DNA from: an uncultured Clostridia bacterium | Lineage (GTDB): Bacteria > Bacillota > Clostridia > Christensenellales > Aristaeellaceae | DNA length: 6,874 nt | Direction: 5' to 3' | NCBI GenBank assembly: GCA_937934775.1 | Contig: CALGYL010000347.1 | Span: 1 to 6,874 of the forward strand | Shown here: piece by piece, positions 1-5,687 of the stretch | Layout: each line of letters starts with the position of its first letter | How positions within the stretch are numbered: the stretch's first letter is position 1 | Translations under genes and position numbers: made by a program | The notes under the pieces: model-generated | Seen by the model: the letters and a program-made list of their open reading frames with translations, nothing else | Told to the model about the DNA's origin: nothing | Database searches by the model: none

Positions 1-84
1 CCCGATCTTGAAAGCGGAGGCAACTGTCGACCAGCTGGCAACAGCAATAGCGGTAAACAAAAGGGCTTTATTGTTTTCTTTCAT
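1..84 (-). CDS. EamA/DMT-family transporter, N-terminal fragment (runs off window)
   Basis: Reading the minus strand from an ATG at 84-82 gives 28 uninterrupted codons to the window edge, beginning MKENNKALLFT and continuing with the segment AVASWSTVASAFKIG. The start Lys/Asn-rich head followed by a hydrophobic stretch (about residues 7-25) looks like the first transmembrane helix. The W-S-T-V-A-S-A-F-K pattern is typical of helix 1 in EamA-domain (drug/metabolite transporter superfamily) inner-membrane permeases, which usually have ten helices and about 300 residues; only the first tenth is present here. The gene is divergent from the leucine operon and shares its upstream region. The substrate cannot be told. 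A role in amino-acid export would be speculation, since members of this family move many metabolites. Confidence rests on one recognisable helix and a clean open frame. Confidence 0.68.
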   Translation of the reverse strand, partial: MKENNKALLFTAIAVASWSTVASAFKIG

Positions 85-294
85 TCAAAGTAGCCTGAAT
101 AATGCGGCACGCAAAAATAGTGATAATTTCTTTCTGTTCCGACACTTCCTGTGCGGCGAAACCCTGCAAAAACAGAAAAAGTACTAATCAGCTGAAATAC
201 AGTATATTTTATTTTACAGGAAATAAATTTTGTAATCGATCATTCATTTTTTATTTCAAATTGTAATTTTTTTTGAATAAAAAATGGAAAATAT
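85..294. other. AT-rich divergent intergenic region
   Basis: This stretch separates the divergent transporter from the leucine operon promoter. I find no convincing ORF, RNA gene or strong hairpin in it. Its right half, about 195-294, is extremely AT-rich with phased A- and T-runs, including eight consecutive T at 267-274. Such tracts could act as intrinsically bent or UP-like DNA upstream of a promoter, but nothing in the sequence proves it. Confidence 0.5.
112..119 (-). promoter_or_regulatory. Candidate -7 element for the divergent transporter
   Basis: On the minus strand the octamer TATTTTTG fits the Bacteroidetes -7 consensus TAnnTTTG exactly and lies 27 bases before the transporter ATG. 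No TTTG -33 element is visible at the expected distance of about 19-21 bp upstream, so in such AT-rich DNA this could be a chance match. Confidence 0.3.
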
Positions 295-325
295 TTTGTT
301 ATTTCGTTTTTTTGCTTTTTCTTTG
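295..325 (+). promoter_or_regulatory. Candidate Bacteroidetes-type promoter of the leu operon
   Basis: TTTG at 295-298 is followed, after 19 bases, by TTTCTTTG at 318-325. This matches the Bacteroidetes sigma-ABfr pattern (TTTG at -33, TAnnTTTG at -7) except for T instead of A at the second base of the -7 box. Transcription would then begin near 330-335, about 30 nt before the leader-peptide ATG, a suitable spacing for an attenuated operon. T-rich DNA makes chance matches likely, so this is a candidate only. Confidence 0.38.
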
Positions 326-360
326 CAGACAATTAACGAACAAGTTTTTTCATTTTATCA

Positions 361-426
361 ATGAACACTCATTCTATCGCTATTCTAGTCATTTCTATTC
401 TACTTCTGGAGGACTTCAGAGGGTGA
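361..426 (+). CDS. Branched-chain amino acid leader peptide (attenuator control peptide)
   Basis: An ATG at 361 opens a 21-codon frame ending in TGA at 424-426. Residues 6-16 read IAILVISILLL, so nine of eleven consecutive residues are Ile, Leu or Val (ATC, ATT, CTA, GTC, ATT, ATT, CTA, CTT, CTG with Ala and Ser between). It sits 45 nt before a strong terminator hairpin and 108 nt before leuA. That is the layout of ilv/leu leader peptides, whose translation senses charged tRNA rather than making a useful protein. Three adjacent Leu codons (400-408) form the main stall point, and two of the four Leu codons are CTA, which appears uncommon in the genes downstream. The stop codon lies inside the segment proposed to form the antiterminator. 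There is no Shine-Dalgarno sequence, which is normal for this phylum. The peptide is too short for ordinary gene finders. The role is inferred from codon content and position; expression is not shown. Confidence 0.82.
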   Translation: MNTHSIAILVISILLLEDFRG

Positions 427-485
427 GACCGGTATATCGATATTGAAATAAAGAACAATAAAAAATAAAGAAAACCTTTCTCACC
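399..485 (+). promoter_or_regulatory. Proposed attenuator switch: antiterminator and competing leader hairpin
   Basis: Antiterminator: bases 422-428 (GGTGAGA) are perfectly complementary to 479-485 (TCTCACC), the inner part of the terminator's 5' arm. After a 2x2 internal loop, 431-433 (GGT) pairs with 474-476 (ACC), giving about 10 bp that exclude the terminator. Competing hairpin: 403-408 (CTTCTG, exactly the codons for Leu15 and Leu16) can pair with 417-422 (CAGAGG) around an 8-nt loop, and weak pairs could extend this toward 399 and 428. A ribosome stalled on the Leu codons would cover 403-408 and free 417-433 to form the antiterminator. A ribosome that reaches the TGA at 424-426 would cover that segment and let the terminator form. 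Pairings were found by eye; no folding energy was computed. The terminator-antiterminator competition is well supported, the upstream hairpin less so. Confidence 0.62.
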
Positions 486-507
486 GTGTGGGAAAGGTTT
501 TTTTCTT
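471..507 (+). terminator. Intrinsic terminator/attenuator upstream of leuA
   Basis: Arm 473-484 pairs with 488-499 over 12 bp (one T·G wobble at 481/491) around the 3-nt loop CGT at 485-487. Flanking A471-A472 can add two pairs with T500-T501. The 3' arm runs into a T-tract at 498-504, interrupted by C505 and followed by two more T. The hairpin lies after the leader-peptide stop and 28-31 bases before the leuA ATG, so it would block transcription of the whole operon when formed. It is not the end of an upstream gene, because the only upstream + strand frame is the leader peptide. Confidence 0.88.
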
Positions 508-534
508 GTAAAAAAACGAATAATATAGGTTATA

Positions 535-2022
535 ATGGAAAGAATTTATGTTTTTGACACGACGTTGCGCGACGGGGAACAGGTTCCCGGGTGTCAACTA
601 AACACCATCGAAAAAATTCAGGTGGCCAAAGCCCTGGAGTTGTTGGGGGTAGATGTTATCGAAGCCGGATTCCCGGTATCCAGCCCCGGCGACTTCAACT
701 CGGTGGTTGAGATCTCCAAAGCCGTCACCTGGCCCGTTATATGTGCGCTCACACGCGCGGTGGAAAAAGACATCGAAGTGGCTGCCGAATCGCTGAAATA
801 CGCCAAGCGCAAACGGATCCATACCGGTATCGGCACATCGGATATGCACATCAAACACAAGTTCAACTCCAACCGCGAAGAGATCATCGAGCGTGCCGTA
901 AAAGCCGTGAAGTATGCCCGCCGGTTTGTGGATGATGTGGAGTTCTACGCCGAAGATGCAGGCCGCACCGACAACGAATACCTCGCACGTGTGGTGCAGG
1001 CAGTCGTAAACGCCGGAGCCACCGTGGTCAATATCCCCGACACCACCGGTTACTGTTTTCCAAACGCTTACGGTGCAAAAATAAAATACCTGGTGGATCA
1101 TGTAGACCTGAAAAATGCGATACTCTCCACGCATTGCCACCAGGATTTGGGGATGGCTACAGCCAACACCCTCTCGGGAGTCCTCAACGGCGCCCGCCAG
1201 GTTGAAGTAACCGTCAACGGCATTGGGGAGCGCGCGGGGAACACTTCGCTCGAGGAAGTGGTGATGGCGCTGAAGAGCCACAAGGACCTCGGGTTCGATA
1301 CCAACATCAACACCACCAAGATATATTCCACCAGCCGGTTGGTTTCCACATTAATGAACATGCCCGTCCAGCCCAACAAGGCCATCGTCGGCCGAAACGC
1401 CTTTGCACACTCCTCGGGCATTCACCAGGACGGCGTGCTGAAGAACGTGGAAACGTACGAGATCATCGACCCGAAAGACGTGGGGATCGACGAGAACTCC
1501 ATCGTGCTGACAGCACGGAGCGGCCGCGCCGCACTGAAAAACCGGTTGACCCTGCTGGGAGTGGATCTCGACAACGGCGAGCTGGATGACGTTTACCAGA
1601 AATTCCTTTCCCTCGCCGACAGGAAAAAAGACATCAAGGACGACGATATACTCACCCTGGTAGGGAAAGAGTCCCGCATGAACCGCATCCAGATCGATTA
1701 CCTGCAGGTTACCTGCGGCGTGGGGCTGCGCAACGTGGCCAGCATCGGCCTGAACATAGCCGGGGAGCATTTTGAGGCATCGGCAACCGGAAACGGTCCG
1801 GTGGACGCGGCGATAAAAGCAGTAAAGAAAATCATCAGCCGCGAAACGGTCATTCAGGAGTTCCTGATCCAGGCCATCAACCGCGGAAGCGACGACGTGG
1901 GCAAGGTCCACATGCAGGTGGAACACAACGGGATGCTCTACTACGGCTTCTCGGCAAACACCGATATCGTTTCGGCATCCGTGGAGGCATTTATAGATGC
2001 GGTGAATAAGTTTGTAGAATGA
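535..2022 (+). CDS. leuA: 2-isopropylmalate synthase
   Basis: This 495-residue protein catalyses the committed step of leucine synthesis in the cytoplasm: acetyl-CoA plus 2-oxoisovalerate gives 2-isopropylmalate. The N-terminal HMGL-like TIM barrel (about residues 3-270) begins with the DRE-TIM signature DTTLRDGEQ at 8-16. The expected divalent-metal ligands are all present: D13, H200 and H202 in HCHQDLG, and N236 in GERAGN. GIHQDG at 295-300 is the conserved linker-subdomain motif. The pocket segments HTGIGTSDMH (96-105) and NIPDTTG (166-172) are those of true LeuA enzymes. The C-terminal leucine-binding regulatory domain spans about 370-495 and includes GNGPVDA (419-425), so feedback inhibition by leucine is expected. 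The length matches the roughly 500-520 residues usual for bacterial LeuA. The ATG at 535 is chosen because the DRE motif follows at once. It is the first structural gene after the attenuator, and leuC follows 37 bp later. Confidence 0.96.
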   Translation: MERIYVFDTTLRDGEQVPGCQLNTIEKIQVAKALELLGVDVIEAGFPVSSPGDFNSVVEISKAVTWPVICALTRAVEKDIEVAAESLKYAKRKRIHTGIGTSDMHIKHKFNSNREEIIERAVKAVKYARRFVDDVEFYAEDAGRTDNEYLARVVQAVVNAGATVVNIPDTTGYCFPNAYGAKIKYLVDHVDLKNAILSTHCHQDLGMATANTLSGVLNGARQVEVTVNGIGERAGNTSLEEVVMALKSHKDLGFDTNINTTKIYSTSRLVSTLMNMPVQPNKAIVGRNAFAHSSGIHQDGVLKNVETYEIIDPKDVGIDENSIVLTARSGRAALKNRLTLLGVDLDNGELDDVYQKFLSLADRKKDIKDDDILTLVGKESRMNRIQIDYLQVTCGVGLRNVASIGLNIAGEHFEASATGNGPVDAAIKAVKKIISRETVIQEFLIQAINRGSDDVGKVHMQVEHNGMLYYGFSANTDIVSASVEAFIDAVNKFVE

Positions 2023-2059
2023 ACAAAGCTAACAGATAACATACAACAGACAAAATTAT

Positions 2060-3445
2060 ATGAATAAGACGCTTTTTGATAAGATATGGGACGCACACGT
2101 GGTTACCACAGTGAAGGACGGCCCTTCGCAACTGTACATCGACAGGCATTTGTGCCACGAGGTAACCAGCCCGCAAGCTTTTTCGGGGCTGCGGGAACGG
2201 GGACTGAAGGTCTTTCGTCCCGGACAGACCCTGCTTACGGCCGACCACAACATCCCTACCGTGGAGCAAGACAAGCCCATCCGCGATGAGGTTTCCCGGT
2301 ACCAGGTGGACACCCTGGCCAAAAATGCCCGGGAGTTCGGACTCACCTACTACGGCCTTCGCCATTCCAAAAACGGGATCGCTCACGTGATCGGCCCGGA
2401 GAACGGCTTCACTCAGCCGGGAATGACCATCGTCTGCGGCGACAGCCATACCTCCACCCACGGAGCGTTCGGCGCAATCGCTTTCGGCATAGGGACCAGC
2501 GAGGTGGAGATGGTGTTATCGTCGCAATGTATCCTGCAAACACGCCCGAAAACCATGCGCGTGAACTTCGAAGGGAAGCTCAACGACGGCGTAAGTGCAA
2601 AGGACATGGCGTTGTACATGATCTGGCAACTCACCACAGGCGGTGCCACGGGCTACTTCGTGGAGTATGCGGGGGAAGCGGTCCGCAACCTGACCATGGA
2701 ACAGCGGATGACGCTTTGCAACCTGAGCATCGAGATGGGTGCCCGCGGAGGATTGATCGCCCCCGACGAAACAACCTACAACTACATCCAGGGGCGCGAG
2801 TTTGCTCCCAAGGGGGAAAGGTGGGACGAAGCGATGGCCTACTGGAAAACGTTGAAGTCCGACGAAGGCGCTGCCTTCGATAAAGAAGTCACGTTCGATG
2901 CCTCCCAGATAAAACCGATGATAACCTACGGAACCAATCCCGGAATGGGCATGCCCATCGACGGAGCCATTCCCGAACTTTCGGCCATCGACGAAGCCGG
3001 AAAGATCTCGTTTGAGAAATCGTTGAAATACATGGGTTTCGAACCCGGACAAAAACTGGAAGGGAAACCGATCGACTACGTCTTCCTGGGCAGTTGTACC
3101 AACGGGCGCATCGAAGACTTCCGCGTGTTCACCCACTACGTGAAAGGGAAAAAGAAAGCCGGCAACGTGACAGCATGGCTGGTACCCGGAAGCTGGCAGG
3201 TCCGCCAGCAGATTGAAGCTGAAGGGCTGGACAAGATCCTGGAAGAAGCTGGCTTTGAGCTCCGTCAGCCGGGATGCTCCGCCTGCCTGGCCATGAACGA
3301 CGATAAAGTACCGGCCGGAAAATATGCCGTCTCCACATCCAACCGTAACTTCGAGGGGAGACAAGGGCCCGGCGCACGCACCATCCTGGCAAGCCCGCTG
3401 GTAGCCGCCGCTGCTGCCGTATCGGGAAAGATAACGGCACCGTAA
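2060..3445 (+). CDS. leuC: 3-isopropylmalate dehydratase, large subunit
   Basis: This 461-residue protein is the iron-sulfur subunit of isopropylmalate isomerase. With LeuD it converts 2-isopropylmalate to 3-isopropylmalate through the cis-dehydrated intermediate. It belongs to the aconitase family. The three cysteines that hold the [4Fe-4S] cluster are present: C346 in GSCTNGR, and C406 and C409 in GCSACLAMN. Their spacing matches that of E. coli LeuC, offset by one residue. Other family landmarks are TADHNIPT near residue 73, GDSHTSTHGAFGAIAFGIGTSE around 130-150, and the arginine-containing NRNFEGRQG near the C-terminus. The length agrees with the usual 466 or so, and the start MNKTLFDKIWDAHVV is the standard LeuC beginning. 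It lies 37 bp after leuA and 37 bp before leuD, with no terminator visible between, so cotranscription is expected. Nothing is truncated or unusual. Confidence 0.97.
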   Translation: MNKTLFDKIWDAHVVTTVKDGPSQLYIDRHLCHEVTSPQAFSGLRERGLKVFRPGQTLLTADHNIPTVEQDKPIRDEVSRYQVDTLAKNAREFGLTYYGLRHSKNGIAHVIGPENGFTQPGMTIVCGDSHTSTHGAFGAIAFGIGTSEVEMVLSSQCILQTRPKTMRVNFEGKLNDGVSAKDMALYMIWQLTTGGATGYFVEYAGEAVRNLTMEQRMTLCNLSIEMGARGGLIAPDETTYNYIQGREFAPKGERWDEAMAYWKTLKSDEGAAFDKEVTFDASQIKPMITYGTNPGMGMPIDGAIPELSAIDEAGKISFEKSLKYMGFEPGQKLEGKPIDYVFLGSCTNGRIEDFRVFTHYVKGKKKAGNVTAWLVPGSWQVRQQIEAEGLDKILEEAGFELRQPGCSACLAMNDDKVPAGKYAVSTSNRNFEGRQGPGARTILASPLVAAAAAVSGKITAP

Positions 3446-3482
3446 CCACTATTCGATCAGCACATCAGTACATCAAACAAAT

Positions 3483-4079
3483 ATGGAAAAATTCAAAACA
3501 ATCACATCCACATACGTCCCCCTTCCGATAGAGAACGTGGACACCGACCAGATCATTCCCGCCCGCTTCCTGAAAGCCACTACCCGCGAAGGGTTCGGAG
3601 ACAACTTGTTTGCCGACTGGCGGTACGAAAAATCGGGCGAGCCGAAAGCCGATTTCGTCCTCAACAACCCCGCCTACAGCGGCGAAGTCCTGGTGGCAGG
3701 GAAAAACTTCGGCAGCGGGTCAAGCCGCGAGCATGCCGCCTGGGCAATTGCCGGATACGGCTTCAAGGTGGTGGTATCGAGCTTCTTTGCCGATATCTTC
3801 CGCAACAATGCGCTTAACAACGGCATCCTGCCCGTGGTGGTCAGCGAGAAGTTCCTCGGAGAATTGTTCACATCGGTCGGCCAGGACCCGCAGGCAACAG
3901 TTACGGTGAACCTCGAGGAGCAGTTCATCAGGAACAACCAGACCGGAAACAGGGAGCCGTTCGACATCAATCCCTATAAAAAAGAATGCCTCCTGAAAGG
4001 GCTCGACGACATCGATTTCCTCCTGTCGAACAAAGAGAAGATCGAAGCGTACGAAAAGAATCGCCCTTACGTCTATTGA
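3483..4079 (+). CDS. leuD: 3-isopropylmalate dehydratase, small subunit
   Basis: This 198-residue protein is the swivelling small subunit that completes the isopropylmalate isomerase active site with LeuC. Near the start is the family motif ENVDTDQIIPARFLK (about 17-31). The substrate-binding loop FGSGSSREHA has its glycine-serine core at residues 77-85, including R82, which is expected to contact the substrate carboxylate. AIAGYGFKVVVSSFFADIFRNNALNNGILPV (about 88-118) is typical of LeuD. The length compares well with about 200 residues in E. coli. The ATG at 3483 follows an AT-rich gap lacking a Shine-Dalgarno sequence. The stop at 4077-4079 is 29 bp before the start chosen for the next synthase. 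As a separate gene next to leuC it follows the bacterial two-subunit arrangement rather than a fused aconitase. Confidence 0.97.
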   Translation: MEKFKTITSTYVPLPIENVDTDQIIPARFLKATTREGFGDNLFADWRYEKSGEPKADFVLNNPAYSGEVLVAGKNFGSGSSREHAAWAIAGYGFKVVVSSFFADIFRNNALNNGILPVVVSEKFLGELFTSVGQDPQATVTVNLEEQFIRNNQTGNREPFDINPYKKECLLKGLDDIDFLLSNKEKIEAYEKNRPYVY

Positions 4080-4108
4080 ATGTATCACAAGCTTCAGTTC
4101 ATCAACAC

Positions 4109-5665
4109 ATGGTAAAGCGGAAAATAGAAATAATGGACACCACGTTGCGCGACGGGGAACAGACCTCGGGCGTTTCATTCGCAACGGAAGAAAAAGTAAG
4201 CATTGTCCGCTTGCTCATTGAAGAGTTAAATGTCGACCGGGTAGAGATCGCGTCCGCGCGGGTATCGGAAGGAGAATTTAAATCGGTGCAGAAGATTGCA
4301 CAATGGGCAAACAGTCACGGGCATATCAACAAGATTGAGATCCTGGGATTTGTGGATGGAAACGCATCGCTCGACTGGATCACCGCCACGGGATGCCGGG
4401 TGGTCAACCTCCTCTGCAAAGGTTCGGAGAAACATTGCACCCATCAGCTCAGAAAAACGGCCCGGGAACACCTCGCCGACATAAAGTCGGTCATCGCCGA
4501 AGCCAAAAAACGGGGAATGGACGTGAACGTCTACCTCGAAGACTGGTCCAACGGGATGCGCGATTCAGAGGCGTACGTGTTCGAGATGATGGATGAGCTG
4601 CAACACCAGCCCATCACCCGCTACATGCTGCCCGACACCTTGGGCATACTGAACCCATCCGAGACCCGGACGTTCTGTGAGAAGATGATCGGCAGGTACC
4701 CCGGCCTGCACTTCGACTTCCACGCGCACAACGATTACGACTTGGCGGTAGCCAACGTTTTCGAAGCGGTGAAAGCGGGAGTAAAAGGCGTCCACGTCAC
4801 CGTGAACGGCCTGGGGGAACGGGCCGGTAACGCACCCGTCACCAGCATCGTCGCCCTGATCCACGACCAGCTGAAGCTCAGCACCAACGTTGCCGAGGAC
4901 AAGCTCTACAGCGTCAGCAAGATCGTGGAAAGTTACTCCGGCGTACGTATCCCCAACAATAAACCCGTTATCGGCGACAACGTGTTCACACAGGTGGCCG
5001 GAGTCCATGCCGATGGCGACAAGAAGAAGAACCTTTACCACAACGACCTCGTGCCCGAGCGGTTCGGACGTTCACGGGAATACGCCCTGGGGAAGAACTC
5101 CGGCAAGGCCAACATCCTGAAGAACCTGGAGGCGCTGGGAATAGAAGTAGACGATGAGGCCGCCAAAAAAGTGACGGCCCGCATCATCGAGCTGGGCGAC
5201 AAGAAAGAGCTGGTCAGCCCCGATGAGCTGCCCTACATCGTTTCCGACATCCTGAAGAACGGGATCGACAACCAGGAGATACAGATACTGAACTACTCGC
5301 TGAACCTCACCGACGGCATGCGCCCGACAGCCACCGTAAAGATATCCATCCGGGGGGAGGTGTATCAGCAGTCAGCCGCGGGAGACGGGCAGTACCACGC
5401 CTTCTCGAAGGCCATGTACAAGATTTACAAGAGCCTCAACAAACCCACGCCCGATTTGCTCGACTACGTGGTGGTCATCCCCCCCGGCGGAAAAACCAAC
5501 GCCTACGTACAGACCATCATCACGTGGAGGTTCGACGGGAAGGTCTTCAAAACCCGGGGACTGGATGTCGACCAGACGGCTGCCGCCATCAAGGCCACGA
5601 TAAAAATGCTGAACATGATAGAAAAAGGAAACATACCGGTGATCCGCCACATGGAGCTACCGTAA
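4109..5665 (+). CDS. Second LeuA-family synthase (isopropylmalate/citramalate synthase-like)
   Basis: This 518-residue protein is a paralogue of LeuA in the DRE-TIM metallolyase superfamily, which condenses acetyl-CoA with a 2-oxo acid. DTTLRDGEQ is at 10-18, and the metal ligands D15, H205 and H207 (HAHNDYDL) and N241 (GERAGN) are intact. GVHADG occupies 298-303. The C-terminal region (about 405-518) resembles the LeuA allosteric domain, with GDGQYHA at 425-431 where LeuA has GNGPVDA, so effector binding may differ. The keto-acid pocket segments also differ: NLLCKGSEKH (100-109) replaces HTGIGTSDMH, EDWSNG (144-149) replaces EDAGRT, and LPDTLG (174-179) replaces IPDTTG. Its substrate is therefore open: 2-oxoisovalerate, or pyruvate as in citramalate synthase (CimA). 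The ATG at 4109 is preferred because DTTLRDGEQ follows closely; an in-frame ATG at 3986 would add 41 unrelated residues overlapping leuD. The position between leuD and leuB implies that LeuCD and LeuB process its product. Confidence 0.9.
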   Translation: MVKRKIEIMDTTLRDGEQTSGVSFATEEKVSIVRLLIEELNVDRVEIASARVSEGEFKSVQKIAQWANSHGHINKIEILGFVDGNASLDWITATGCRVVNLLCKGSEKHCTHQLRKTAREHLADIKSVIAEAKKRGMDVNVYLEDWSNGMRDSEAYVFEMMDELQHQPITRYMLPDTLGILNPSETRTFCEKMIGRYPGLHFDFHAHNDYDLAVANVFEAVKAGVKGVHVTVNGLGERAGNAPVTSIVALIHDQLKLSTNVAEDKLYSVSKIVESYSGVRIPNNKPVIGDNVFTQVAGVHADGDKKKNLYHNDLVPERFGRSREYALGKNSGKANILKNLEALGIEVDDEAAKKVTARIIELGDKKELVSPDELPYIVSDILKNGIDNQEIQILNYSLNLTDGMRPTATVKISIRGEVYQQSAAGDGQYHAFSKAMYKIYKSLNKPTPDLLDYVVVIPPGGKTNAYVQTIITWRFDGKVFKTRGLDVDQTAAAIKATIKMLNMIEKGNIPVIRHMELP

Positions 5666-5687
5666 AAATAAAAAGAAAAGAAAACCT

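Noticed and set aside
195..240. Possible hairpin around the CTG...CAG segments in the divergent intergenic region
   Set aside because: Only a few consecutive pairs can be formed, with mismatches, so it is no better than chance in AT-rich DNA.
361..534. T-box or leucine-type riboswitch instead of a leader peptide
   Set aside because: No T-box sequence or specifier-loop arrangement is visible, the leader is short, and the Ile/Leu/Val-rich ORF with overlapping hairpins explains the region better.
598..1281. Long minus-strand open frame opposite leuA, with similar ones opposite leuC, leuD, the second synthase and leuB
   Set aside because: These are antisense shadows of GC-richer coding DNA; their translations show no family motifs, and the + strand genes over the same bases are certain.
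3986..4108. Longer N-terminus (41 extra residues) for the second synthase, from an ATG at 3986
   Set aside because: It overlaps the conserved end of leuD in another frame, the added residues look like an Arg-rich shadow translation, and family members begin just before the DTTLRDGEQ motif, as the ATG at 4109 does.
4080..4115. 11-codon mini-ORF (MYHKLQFINTW) between leuD and the second synthase, overlapping the latter's start
   Set aside because: It has no branched-chain codon enrichment and no associated hairpin; a chance ATG next to the leuD stop is the simplest explanation, though weak translational coupling cannot be excluded.
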